Below, in pieces: positions 56,333-64,000 of a stretch of 64,000 bases of DNA. A program made the position numbers and the translations under genes. This stretch comes from CADCTQ01 sp963844325 (GTDB lineage: Bacteria; Bacteroidota; Bacteroidia; Cytophagales; 172606-1). The notes below the pieces were generated by a model. That model was not told the DNA's origin and made no database searches. It saw nothing but the letters and a program-made list of their open reading frames with translations. Every line of letters begins with the position of its first letter. The first letter of the stretch is position 1. Location: assembly GCA_963844325.1 (NCBI GenBank), contig CAWJNV010000002.1:6138001-6202000 (forward strand), written 5' to 3'.

Positions 56333-58515
56333 ACCCCGAAATCCAGGATAAACCCCTCAACCGCCGCAAGTTCATCAAACTCTCCGGCCTGTCGGGCGCC
56401 GTGCTGGCGCTGGGCTTCTTGTTTCCCGCCCCGGGCAAAGAAACCGGGGCCACGCTTCACAACCTGAGCGAAGACATTCCGGCGGCCAAAGAACTGAACC
56501 CGTTCATCCTCATCGACGCGTCGGGCAAGATTACGCTGATGATGCACAAGCCCGACATGGGCCAGGGCACCTACCATGCCATGCCGGCCATCCTCGCCGA
56601 AGAACTCGAAGTGCGCCTCGACCAGGTGATCATCCAGCCGGCCGTGGCGCACAAAAAGTACGGCGACATGGGCGTGGGCGGCAGCAACAGCGTAAAGGGC
56701 TCGTGGGACACGCTCCGCAAGGCCGGGGCCGCCGCCCGCGAAATGCTCACCAAAGCCGCCGCCCAACGGTGGAACGCCGCCGAAGGCGACCTTTATGCCC
56801 GCGAAGGCAAGATTTACCACAAACCCTCGGGCAAGAGCCTGGGCTACGGCGAACTCGTGGAGGCCGCCGGCAAGCTGGCAGTGCCCAAGGAACCCAAGCT
56901 CAAAGACCCGAAGGACTTCCGGCTGGTAGGCAAATCGACGCAGCGCCCCGACGTACCCCTGAAGGTGGACGGCACGGCCCAGTTCGGCATTGACGTGAAG
57001 ATTCCGGGCATGCTCTACGCGTCCATCGAACGGTCGCCGGCCTACCACGGCAAGGTGCGGGACTTCGACGAGGCGGCCGCCAGGGCCGTGCCCGGCGTGA
57101 AGCACGTACTCAAGGCCGAACGCAAACTCAACAAAAACACGTTCGAAGGCGTGGCCGTGGTGGCCGACAACTACTACGCCGCCGTGCAGGGCCGCAAAGC
57201 CCTCAAGGTCAACTGGGAAGACGGTGCCGCCGCCCAAGTCAACACCCCCGCCCTGTACGCCCGGTTCCGGGAACTGGCCGCCACGGAGGGACACGTGGAC
57301 AAACAGGCCGGCGACTTTGACGGCGCCTACGCCAAGGCGGCTAAAAAGCTGGAAGCCGTGTACGAACTGCCCTTCGCGGCCCACGCCCCGATGGAACCGC
57401 AGAACACGGTGGCCCACGTGCAGGGCGACAAATGCGAAATCTGGTCGCCCACCCAGGTACCCGACTGGGCCCGGGGCGAACTGGCAAAGTACCTGGGCAT
57501 TCCCGAAGACAACATTACGCTGCACTTTACCTTCCTGGGCGGGGGCTTCGGCCGCCGGCTGTTCTTTGATTCAATCCTGGAAGCGGCCTACCTGTCCAGG
57601 CAACTGGGCGTGCCCGTCAAGTCGGTGTGGAGCCGCGAGGATGACATGACGGCGGGCCCGTTCCGGCCGGGCACCCTGAGCAGCCTCCGGGGCGGCCTCG
57701 ACGCCTCGGGCAAAGTGGTGGCCCTGCAACACAAGGTGGTGGCGCCGTCCATCGGCTTCAACAACTTCGGGGCCCAGGACCCTAAGCACCCCGAAGACCC
57801 CGGGGCGATGGAAGGCATCAAGGACAGCGCCTACGAAATTCCGAACCACAAGTACCACAACATTTACGCCGAAACGCCGCTGCCGCTGGGCTGGTGGCGG
57901 GCCGTGTATTCCACCACCACGGCCTTTGCGCACGAATGCTTCGTGGACGAGATGGCGCACGCGGCCAAAAAGGACCCTTTGCAGTTCCGCCTGGCGATGA
58001 TCCGCGAAAATACGCGCATGAAAAAGCTTTACGAGGCGCTGCGCGACAAGAGCGGCTGGGACAAACCGCTGCCGGAGGGCTGGGGCAAGGGCGTGGCGGC
58101 CTGGCAGTTCTTCGCCGGGCAGGCCGGGCACGTGGTGTTCGTTTCCAAAACGGCCGACGGCGGCGTGAAGATCGAGAAGATCGTGGCGGTGATCGACTGC
58201 GGCACGGCCGTAAACCCCGACAACGTGAAGGCGCAGGTGGAAGGCGCCACGGTGATGGCCCTGACGGCCGCCCTGAAGGACGAAATCACGTTTGAAGGCG
58301 GCCAGCCTGTGCAGCGCAACTTCGACCGCTACCGGATGCTGCGCATGGACGAGGTGCCGCCCATCGAGGTGCACCTGGTGGCCGGCCGCGAAAAACCCGA
58401 CGGCGTGGGCGAACCGGGCCTGCCACCCCTGGCCCCGGCCCTGGGCAACGCCATCTTCGCGGCCACCGGCAAGCGGGTCCGCAAGCTGCCGTTTGACATC
58501 AACCGGATTTCATAA
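56329..58515 (+). CDS. Molybdopterin-binding subunit of a molybdenum hydroxylase (IorB-like)
   Basis: 728 residues with a twin-arginine leader NRRKFIKLSGLSGAVLALGF, so the dimer is probably exported. The aldehyde oxidase/xanthine dehydrogenase domains contain the cofactor motif GGGFGRR (about 403) and the catalytic glutamate in DGVGEPGLPPLAPALGNAIF (about 690-709). PDMGQGTYHAMPAILAEELE and GGSNSVKGSWDTLRKAG are typical of the IorB group. Oxidises an aldehyde or N-heterocycle; substrate is unknown. The gene is followed after 4 bp by a 42-bp inverted repeat and then the cytochrome gene. Confidence 0.95.
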   Translation: MNPEIQDKPLNRRKFIKLSGLSGAVLALGFLFPAPGKETGATLHNLSEDIPAAKELNPFILIDASGKITLMMHKPDMGQGTYHAMPAILAEELEVRLDQVIIQPAVAHKKYGDMGVGGSNSVKGSWDTLRKAGAAAREMLTKAAAQRWNAAEGDLYAREGKIYHKPSGKSLGYGELVEAAGKLAVPKEPKLKDPKDFRLVGKSTQRPDVPLKVDGTAQFGIDVKIPGMLYASIERSPAYHGKVRDFDEAAARAVPGVKHVLKAERKLNKNTFEGVAVVADNYYAAVQGRKALKVNWEDGAAAQVNTPALYARFRELAATEGHVDKQAGDFDGAYAKAAKKLEAVYELPFAAHAPMEPQNTVAHVQGDKCEIWSPTQVPDWARGELAKYLGIPEDNITLHFTFLGGGFGRRLFFDSILEAAYLSRQLGVPVKSVWSREDDMTAGPFRPGTLSSLRGGLDASGKVVALQHKVVAPSIGFNNFGAQDPKHPEDPGAMEGIKDSAYEIPNHKYHNIYAETPLPLGWWRAVYSTTTAFAHECFVDEMAHAAKKDPLQFRLAMIRENTRMKKLYEALRDKSGWDKPLPEGWGKGVAAWQFFAGQAGHVVFVSKTADGGVKIEKIVAVIDCGTAVNPDNVKAQVEGATVMALTAALKDEITFEGGQPVQRNFDRYRMLRMDEVPPIEVHLVAGREKPDGVGEPGLPPLAPALGNAIFAATGKRVRKLPFDINRIS

Positions 58516-58519
58516 GTGC

Positions 58520-58620
58520 AACTTAACCGCAAAGATCGCAATAGAGACGCAAAGGGCGCAAAGAGATGCGCGTTCTCCTTGCGCCCTTTGCGTCTCTATT
58601 GCGATCTTTGCGGTTAAGTT
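58520..58620. repeat. 42-bp perfect inverted repeat between IorB-like and cytochrome c genes
   Basis: Arms 58520-58561 and 58579-58620 are exact reverse complements with a 17-bp loop. Words cgcaaagatcgcaatagagac and cgcaaagggcgcaa are related to the repeats at 46126 and 52841. The left arm starts 4 bp past the TAA stop. Confidence 0.93.
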
Positions 58621-58669
58621 GATGTTTCCTCCGGAAGCGCCTAAAAGTTGTGACCACTTGCACAATCCT

Positions 58670-59071
58670 ATGACCAAAGCATTTCTTCTCTTTCCCGTTT
58701 TACTCTTTTTCATTGCCGCCTTCTCCCCCGCCGACGACCTTGCCGAGAGCGTAAAGCGGGGCCAGGCGGTGTACACCTCCACCTGCGTCTCCTGCCACCA
58801 GGTGAACGGCGCCGGCGTACCCGGCGTGTTTCCGCCCCTGGCCAAATCCGACTACCTGATGAGCGACGCCAAACGGGCCATCCGCACGGTACTGCACGGG
58901 CTGGAAGGCGAAATCACCGTCAACGGCGAACCTTACAACCAGCAGATGCCCGCCCAGAGCCACCTTTCCGACCAGCAGGTGGCCGACGTACTCAACTACG
59001 TCCGCAACAACTGGGGCAACCAAGGGCCTGCCGTGACCCCCGCCCAGGTAAAAGCCGAACGGCAGCAATAG
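58670..59071 (+). CDS. Periplasmic c-type cytochrome
   Basis: 133 residues with an N-terminal signal (LLFPVLLFFIAAFSPAD) and one class I cytochrome c domain (about 30-120): haem-binding CVSCH (about 40-44) in YTSTCVSCHQVNGAGVPGVF, and axial Met in NQQMPAQSHLSDQQVADVLN. Next in line after the molybdenum hydroxylase, so it is a probable electron acceptor for it (inference from order). Length is normal. Confidence 0.93.
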   Translation: MTKAFLLFPVLLFFIAAFSPADDLAESVKRGQAVYTSTCVSCHQVNGAGVPGVFPPLAKSDYLMSDAKRAIRTVLHGLEGEITVNGEPYNQQMPAQSHLSDQQVADVLNYVRNNWGNQGPAVTPAQVKAERQQ

Positions 59072-59116
59072 CACTACTACTCATAAACTCATAAACTCCT
59101 TAACTCATAAACTTTC
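59072..59116. repeat. Tandem word actcataaactc before the XdhC gene
   Basis: Three imperfect copies of ctcataaact fill the 45-bp gap between the cytochrome stop and the XdhC start. No complementary arm is seen, so this is a one-sided example. Confidence 0.8.
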
Positions 59117-60262
59117 ATGAAGGAGATCAGCCGCATCCTGGAAGTGTACGGGCAACTCGATGTTCAGCAGCGGAAAGTGGCGCTGGCCACCGTGGTCTGG
59201 GTGGAAGGCTCCTCGTACCGCCGGCCCGGGGCCCGCATGCTCATCAGCGACGACGGCCGCTGGGAAGGCGCCATCAGCGGCGGCTGCCTGGAGGGCGACG
59301 CCCTGCGCAAGGCCCGCCAGGTGATGCTCGACGGCACGCCCCTGCTGGTTACCTACGACACGATGGACGACGACGCCAACAGCCTGGGCGTGGGCCTCGG
59401 CTGCAACGGCATCATCGACGTACTCATCGAACCGGTAAACCCGCGGGACCCCGCCAACCCGGTCGAACTGCTCCGCGAATTCGTGCAGCGGCGCGACGTG
59501 CGGGTAATGGCTACCGTCCTCAGGAGTAACGCCCCTGACCTCTCGCCGGGGCAACGGTTCGTGCGCACGGAGGAAAACGCCGGGGGTGTACCCGCCTGGC
59601 TGGCCGACGACGTGCACGAAGTACTCGTCACCGGCAAGCCCGCCACCCGTACGATTCCCCTGCCCGGCGGCACGGCTGAGGTGTTCCTCGAACGCATTGA
59701 CCCGGGCATCGAACTGGTGATTTTTGGCGCGGGCTACGACGTCATTCCCGTGGCCCGGCTGGCGAAGGAGATGGGCTGGCAGGTCACGGTCACCGAAGAC
59801 TGCATCGCGCACCTGGCGCCGAAGCGTTTCCCGGCGGCCACCTGCGTACTGTACGCCGACCGCCACGCCGTGCTCGACAAGATTCCCCTCACCGACCGCA
59901 CGGCGGCCGTGCTCATGTCGCACAACTTCAAGTACGACCTGGCCGTGCTGGCCGACCTGCTCACGACCCAAGTGCCGTACATCGGCATTCTCGGTCCGCG
60001 GAAACGCTTCGAAAAAATGCTGACTGAATTCGGGAAAGCGGGAAAACGATTCCCGGCCGCTGCCCTCGAACGGGTGCACGCCCCGGTGGGCCTCGACCTG
60101 GGCGCCGAAACCCCCGACGAAATTGCCCTTTCCGTGATTGCCGAGGTGAAGGCCTTTTTCAGCCGGCGGCCCGGCGGCTTCCTCAGGGACAAGCCCGGCC
60201 CCATCCACGAAAGGGCAGACGCGGCCCGCACGGCGATTGGCGTGGGGGACCCGGAAGAATAA
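59117..60262 (+). CDS. XdhC family molybdenum cofactor insertion protein
   Basis: 381 residues, cytosolic. N-terminal XdhC/CoxI domain (about 20-85; VEGSSYRRPGARMLISDDG, AISGGCLEGD, GLGCNGIIDVLIEP) and a C-terminal Rossmann domain (about 195-335; IFGAGYDVIPVARLAKEMGW, VLMSHNFKYDLAVLADLL, ILGPRKRFEKML). Proteins of this family bind the sulfurated cofactor and insert it into molybdenum hydroxylases. Lies directly after the cytochrome and before the MocA-like transferase, so it probably serves the IorAB-type enzyme. Confidence 0.94.
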   Translation: MKEISRILEVYGQLDVQQRKVALATVVWVEGSSYRRPGARMLISDDGRWEGAISGGCLEGDALRKARQVMLDGTPLLVTYDTMDDDANSLGVGLGCNGIIDVLIEPVNPRDPANPVELLREFVQRRDVRVMATVLRSNAPDLSPGQRFVRTEENAGGVPAWLADDVHEVLVTGKPATRTIPLPGGTAEVFLERIDPGIELVIFGAGYDVIPVARLAKEMGWQVTVTEDCIAHLAPKRFPAATCVLYADRHAVLDKIPLTDRTAAVLMSHNFKYDLAVLADLLTTQVPYIGILGPRKRFEKMLTEFGKAGKRFPAAALERVHAPVGLDLGAETPDEIALSVIAEVKAFFSRRPGGFLRDKPGPIHERADAARTAIGVGDPEE

Positions 60263-60330
60263 AGCACTACTGTCCAAATACTTGCAAAAGTGGGAGCCCC
60301 CCGCTACATTTACCCCCTCCGCTACCCTGC

Positions 60331-60945
60331 ATGGACAAGCTGATTCCTTCTACGCCCGTAGGCCTGGTGATCCTGGCGGCCGGCTGCTCCTCCCGCATGG
60401 GCCAGCCCAAGCAGTTGCTTCCCTACGACGGGGAAAGCCTGGTTCGGCGGAGTGCCCGGCTGGGCCTGCTGTCGGGCTGCTTCCCGGTGACGGTGGTGCT
60501 GGGCGCCAACCACCTGCTCATCGGTACCGAACTGGAGGACTTGCCGGTATTCGTTACCGAAAACCCGGATTGGGAAGCCGGCATGGCGTCGTCCATCCGG
60601 ACGGGCCTCGCCCACACGCTGCACGTACTGCCCACGGTGGCCGCCGTCATCGTCGCCCTCTGCGACCAGCCGCTGATCACGCCGGCTTTCCTGCACGGGC
60701 TTACGGAAGTGTTTGCGGCCGTCGAAAAGCCCATCGTTGCGACCCGGTACGGCGACACTACCGGCGTGCCGGCCCTGTTTGGCCGCGAACTGTTCGACGC
60801 ACTGGAGCAACTGACTGGTCAGGAAGGGGCCCGGAAGCTCATTGCCAGCCACCCCGACCAGGTGCACACCGTGTTCTTTCCCGAAGCCGCCCTTGATGTC
60901 GATACGCCGGAAGACTATTTGAAACTGATTGGGGGATTGATTTAG
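60331..60945 (+). CDS. MocA-like molybdenum cofactor cytidylyltransferase
   Basis: 204 residues. Nucleotide-binding motif VILAAGCSSRMGQPKQLLPY (about 11-30), ALCDQPLITPAFL (about 110-122), and DVDTPEDYLKL at the C-terminus, all typical of MobA-like NTP transferases of the MocA group. It converts molybdopterin to the cytosine dinucleotide form used by many hydroxylases. Neighbouring XdhC and hydroxylase genes support this use over mobA (guanine) function. ATG at 60331; gap to XdhC is 68 bp. Confidence 0.9.
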   Translation: MDKLIPSTPVGLVILAAGCSSRMGQPKQLLPYDGESLVRRSARLGLLSGCFPVTVVLGANHLLIGTELEDLPVFVTENPDWEAGMASSIRTGLAHTLHVLPTVAAVIVALCDQPLITPAFLHGLTEVFAAVEKPIVATRYGDTTGVPALFGRELFDALEQLTGQEGARKLIASHPDQVHTVFFPEAALDVDTPEDYLKLIGGLI

Positions 60946-60993
60946 TGTACGTCGCTGTTGGCGGGCAAACTTGGTGGGTAAAGGGAAGATGGA

Positions 60994-62126
60994 GGAGGAG
61001 AAGAAGGGTTTCTCGCAGATTGTCGCGGATAAGGGCGCAGATTTGCGCAGATTTTGGATTGAGGGATGATTGGTCGAAGGATGCTTGCAGGTGTCGTAAG
61101 GATCGATCCCGCAGATGATGCGCGTGGCGTTTTTGCTCGAAGGACAGTCAATGGGTGTCGTAGCATTCGATCCCGCAGATTGTGTGCGAAACGTTTTTGC
61201 TCGAATGATTTTCAATCAGTGCCGTGTGGTTCGATCCCGCAGATGAAAGCGAAGTATTTTTGCCTAAATGATTGCAGGCAAGTACGGTGTGGTGATATCT
61301 CGCAGAGTAACGTGCATTTGGTATTGAGTGGATGATTTTTGCGGGTGCCACAGCATGATCACAGCAGATTTTTGAGGATTATCATGCAGCATTGTTGGAT
61401 ATTTCATCTTCGCCGAAGTAGACCGTAGGGCTAGAGGTTGTTGGCAATGCGAATAATATTGTCTTTCAGGTTTTCGGTGTTAAAGTTGATGAGCAGGCCC
61501 AGCTTCTTCTTTGTGAACCGAAGATAAGTCAGCAGTTGCTTGTGGTGCACGTCGAGCAGCGTATCCACGGATTTGATCTCCACCACAACCGACTCATCCA
61601 CCAGCATATCCAGGCGGAAACCGACATCCATCTTCATATCCCCGTACACCACGGGAACGGTTACCTGGTTTTTAACTTCATGTCCCATTTGCCGCAACTC
61701 GTAGGTTAGCGCCACCTCGTAAACTGATTCCAGCAGACCAGGCCCCAAGGCATTATACACCTTGAAAGCCGCTCCCCGCACCGCAAATGAAATCTCATTC
61801 TCCTTCATGTGATTGGTACTTAGCTAAAACCCATCTGCCGCCTCCTGCGTTTTTTCCGCCTAAAATCATCTGCCCCCATCTGCGGTATCTATCTTCCGAC
61901 ACTACCCAAGATCATTCGAGCAAAAACGTTTCGCACACAATCTGCGGGATCGAATGGTACGACACCCATTGACTGTCCTTCGAGCAAAAACGCCACGCGC
62001 ATCATCTGCGGGATCGATCCTTACGACACCTGCAAGCATCCTTCGACCAATCATCCCTCAATCCAAAATCTGCGCAAATCTGCGCCCTTATCCGCGACAA
62101 TCTGCGAGAAACCCTTCTTCTCCTCC
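60994..62126. mobile_element. Inverted-repeat-enclosed GxxExxY unit, possible mobile or selfish element
   Basis: Arms 60994-61209 and 61911-62126 are 216-bp reverse complements with one difference seen. Each arm holds two or more copies of a 60-70 bp unit with words ttcgatcccgcagat and gtttttgctcgaatgattg; further, more divergent copies of the same unit continue inward on the left (61210-61390) and weakly on the right (61809-61910). The only gene inside is GxxExxY (61431-61808). The total unit is 1133 bp. No flanking target duplication was found by eye. Confidence 0.85.
61431..61808 (-). CDS. GxxExxY family protein, PD-(D/E)XK nuclease-like
   Basis: 125 residues, cytosolic. The family motif is GLLESVYEVAL (about 22-32: G-L-L-E-S-V-Y). 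The nuclease-like core is GFRLDMLVDESVVVEIKSVD, with Asp and the E-x-K pair in VEIKS (about 73-77), and KQLLTYLRFTKKKLGLLINF after it. The family is assigned to the PD-(D/E)XK superfamily, although no activity has been settled to my knowledge. All motif residues are present. It lies alone between the two arms of the 216-bp inverted repeat, which suggests a link between the protein and the repeat (inference). Confidence 0.92.
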   Translation of the reverse strand: MKENEISFAVRGAAFKVYNALGPGLLESVYEVALTYELRQMGHEVKNQVTVPVVYGDMKMDVGFRLDMLVDESVVVEIKSVDTLLDVHHKQLLTYLRFTKKKLGLLINFNTENLKDNIIRIANNL

Positions 62127-62156
62127 CTAAAGCCCCTTCCCACCTGACCCCAATAT

Positions 62157-63161
62157 TTACTGATTCGAACTCCGTTCGTGGCGCACGTACTCCTTGAGGG
62201 CACTTTTGGTAATGATCTTCCCCTCATCCTCCGTGCCCCCCGGCGAATACACCGCCAGCAACGCCCCGTCGGCGGCGTTCATCACCAGGTGCAGGTAGTT
62301 CACCTTGATCTTCGACCGCTTGGAAATGACCTCCGGAATGATCTGCACGTAGGCGTACGCGGAATCACCGCCCACGCGTGACTGGTACGTGCCGGCGTCC
62401 ACCACCTGGTAGGCGCTTGGGTAAAGCGACTTTACGTTGTGTTCGTTGAGGTACGGGTGCAGCCAGTCCTTGCGGAGCAGCAGCGTAGTACTGTCGGGCA
62501 GCGACGAGGCGTAGTTCAGCACGTCCTGCATTGCGGAGAGTTTCGGGGCCTTGGCCTCGCCGGCCCGGATGTACCGGTTGAGCATTTGCAGGCCAAACAC
62601 CAGGTCAGCCTTGTCGGGCAGCACGTTGGAAAGGTTCTGGCTGAACACCGTGTTGTGGTTGCCCAGGTCCTCGATCAGTTTGAGTTCCATCACCGCGTAC
62701 GTATCCCAGTGTTCGCGTTTTTTGTTCACCTCCGTGAAATTTTCTTCCCACACCAGCCCCGAATGGCGGCGGGCCCCCTCGGTACCCTTGTTGATGAAAT
62801 TCTCCACGTGGGCGCAGTACAGTACCGCGTACGACTTCGTCTTGGTGCCCCGGCGCAACCGGTCGGCTTCCGAAAAAGTCATGTATTCGATGTCCTGCGG
62901 CTGGTACGGCCAGTAGCGGGGCGCCACTTCCCGGATCCAGGCGTTGTACTGGGCAACGGCGGCCTTGTAGAGATCAATCTCCTTGGTTTTGCGCTTGCGG
63001 CGCAGCAGTTCGATCAGGCGGGGCGAATCCATTTCGGTCACCACAATCAGTTTGCGGGCCGGCAGTTCCCGCAGCCGGGTGGGTTCGCAGACGCCAAACT
63101 GCGCCTGGCTCACCCGGGCCGTCAGCAACAAAAGAATTGTCCAAAACCATCTCCCTTTCAT
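62157..63161 (-). CDS. Secreted hypothetical protein
   Basis: 334 residues from the ATG at 63161, with signal peptide (FWTILLLLTARVSQAQ); a longer frame from 63218 adds a non-signal head and is less likely. The mature protein has no motif I recognise: RKLIVVTEMDSPRLIELLRR, YMTFSEADRLRRGTKTKSYA, NTVFSQNLSNVLPDKADLVF, MNAADGALLAVYSPGGTEDE. It looks like a single alpha/beta protein of the periplasm or surface. No operon partner: the GxxExxY unit is on one side and the reductase gene is about 90 bp beyond its start. Function unknown. Confidence 0.8.
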   Translation of the reverse strand: MKGRWFWTILLLLTARVSQAQFGVCEPTRLRELPARKLIVVTEMDSPRLIELLRRKRKTKEIDLYKAAVAQYNAWIREVAPRYWPYQPQDIEYMTFSEADRLRRGTKTKSYAVLYCAHVENFINKGTEGARRHSGLVWEENFTEVNKKREHWDTYAVMELKLIEDLGNHNTVFSQNLSNVLPDKADLVFGLQMLNRYIRAGEAKAPKLSAMQDVLNYASSLPDSTTLLLRKDWLHPYLNEHNVKSLYPSAYQVVDAGTYQSRVGGDSAYAYVQIIPEVISKRSKIKVNYLHLVMNAADGALLAVYSPGGTEDEGKIITKSALKEYVRHERSSNQ

Positions 63162-63254
63162 AGCAGGTTCCTCGCAGGTAAATGTGATATTAACGTCAAA
63201 ATACCCCCAATCAGGCAAACCGGCGCGAAGGGAAAAAAGGTCCCGCGTGGGAAA

Positions 63255-64000
63255 TCAGAAGTTAAGTAAAAGTTTGAGGTAGAAGAGCGGCTTTTTCAGT
63301 TGGGCGCGCACATCCAGGTCGTTGAACATGCAGGAGAGCAACCCGGCAAAAGCGGGGTTGCGGGCGGCCTTGCGGGCCACCGCGTTGAAAAGCCAGGGGA
63401 AACGGAGCAACCGTTGCATCTGGTAACTCAGTTGCAGTTCGCGGCCCAGCCGCCGGTACACGGCCGCGTCGTACCCGCGCAGGCCGCGGGCCGAAAAGTC
63501 GCCCGTTTGCAGGGCAAGGGCCGCGTGTTCGGCCGCCCACCGCCCGCTGATCATGGCGTTGCTGATGCCTTCGCCGGTAAACGGGTCCACCAGGTGCGCC
63601 GCGTCGCCCACCAGCAGGTAGTGTTCACCCGAGATGTCCCGCCGCCGGCTGCCCAGCGGCAGGCCGTACCCCTTGACGTCGCCCACCCGTTCGGCCGCCG
63701 CAAACCGGCCCTTCAGCACCGGGTGCGTGGCAATCAGTTCCAGCATGGCCGCGCGGAGGTTGATGCGGCCCCGGCGGACGTGGCTGCTGAGCATGCCCAC
63801 GCCCACGTTGGCGTAGCCGTCGGGCAGCGGAAAAATCCAGAAATAACCCGGCAGGAAGGGCTCCAGAAAATGCAATTCGATGAAATTTTCCCGGTGGCAG
63901 CCCGCTACGTTGCGGTAATACGCCCGCAGGCCCGCGCAGTGGTGGTCGGGTCGCAGGTCGAGGCCGGCGGCCTTGCGGCTGAACGCCGACTGGGCCCCAT
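63255..64000 (-). CDS. Geranylgeranyl reductase family FAD-dependent oxidoreductase, C-terminal part
   Basis: The open frame runs past the window edge, so the N-terminus and FAD-binding motif are missing; about 248 residues are seen. HFLEPFLPGYFWIFPLPDGY (conserved in the family), GYGLPLGSRRRDISGEHYLL, and LVGDAAHLVDPFTGEGISNA, which is the C-terminal FAD-contacting motif. Enzymes of this group reduce isoprenoid double bonds or act in quinone or carotenoid metabolism; the actual substrate cannot be told. It is encoded next to the unknown secreted protein on the same strand. Confidence 0.9.
   Translation of the reverse strand, partial: GAQSAFSRKAAGLDLRPDHHCAGLRAYYRNVAGCHRENFIELHFLEPFLPGYFWIFPLPDGYANVGVGMLSSHVRRGRINLRAAMLELIATHPVLKGRFAAAERVGDVKGYGLPLGSRRRDISGEHYLLVGDAAHLVDPFTGEGISNAMISGRWAAEHAALALQTGDFSARGLRGYDAAVYRRLGRELQLSYQMQRLLRFPWLFNAVARKAARNPAFAGLLSCMFNDLDVRAQLKKPLFYLKLLLNF

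Noticed and set aside
60994..61430. 60-70 bp repeated units as a CRISPR array
   Set aside because: The repeated part covers most of each unit, spacers are not distinct, and no cas genes are near.
1..64000. tRNA and rRNA genes
   Set aside because: No cloverleaf-like sequence with conserved TTCGA loop and acceptor stem, and no rRNA segment, was recognised; a covariance-model scan would be needed to exclude them fully.

Overview
The window looks like a chromosome segment of a GC-rich member of the Bacteroidota, most likely order Cytophagales (Spirosoma/Larkinella-like; genus not certain). The evidence is SusC/SusD pairs, a hybrid two-component regulator, type IX secretion parts (a PorD-like protein and a sorting-domain protein), Bacteroidota-type omega, BamD, OstA and TilS genes, and TAnnTTTG-like promoter boxes. 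Strong GC bias at third codon positions produces very long antisense open frames; these were left out. No rRNA, tRNA or CRISPR array was recognised.

Layout. (1) 0-24 kb, nearly all on the minus strand: a sugar-oxidation pair (GMC oxidoreductase, gluconate 2-dehydrogenase subunit 3), then a polysaccharide utilisation locus: GH26 mannanase, hybrid two-component regulator, GH9 endoglucanase, GH36 alpha-galactosidase, TIG-domain surface lipoprotein, SusD, SusC and an AraC regulator, with a large FG-GAP/UnbV lipoprotein on the plus strand. This enzyme set fits galactomannan or galactoglucomannan. (2) 24-29.5 kb, plus strand: exported or periplasmic sugar-metabolism proteins (Dabb, Gfo/Idh/MocA, Kelch, TolB-like, sugar phosphate isomerase), several with twin-arginine-like leaders. 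(3) 29.6-36.3 kb: an AT-rich accessory island with a 1224-residue nuclease-NACHT-pentapeptide-propeller protein (a likely anti-phage STAND NTPase), a complete IS630-type element, small orphan genes and fragments. (4) 36.3-55.5 kb: mostly core genes (murI, ECF sigma/putative anti-sigma/outer-membrane operon, SDR, porD-coaBC-rpoZ-bamD cluster, ostA, tilS, PagL-like deacylase, mdh) plus an unusual glycosidase. (5) 55.8-61 kb: a molybdenum hydroxylase operon (2Fe-2S subunit, molybdopterin subunit, cytochrome c, XdhC, MocA-like transferase). (6) 61-64 kb: a GxxExxY gene enclosed by a 216-bp inverted repeat, an unknown secreted protein, and a partial geranylgeranyl-reductase-like gene.

The most unusual feature is a dense population of intergenic inverted-repeat elements, about twenty in 64 kb. 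Each is built from short tandem words and their reverse complement around a loop, and many start within a few bases of a stop codon. Several with unrelated arms share a loop core close to CGTRTAAGTTGTCGCAYCCG. The largest encloses the PD-(D/E)XK-like GxxExxY gene. Another has entered the reading frame of the FG-GAP lipoprotein gene, and another supplies the C-terminal codons of tilS. The best candidates for something undescribed are the GxxExxY inverted-repeat unit, the shared loop core, and the nuclease-NACHT protein.
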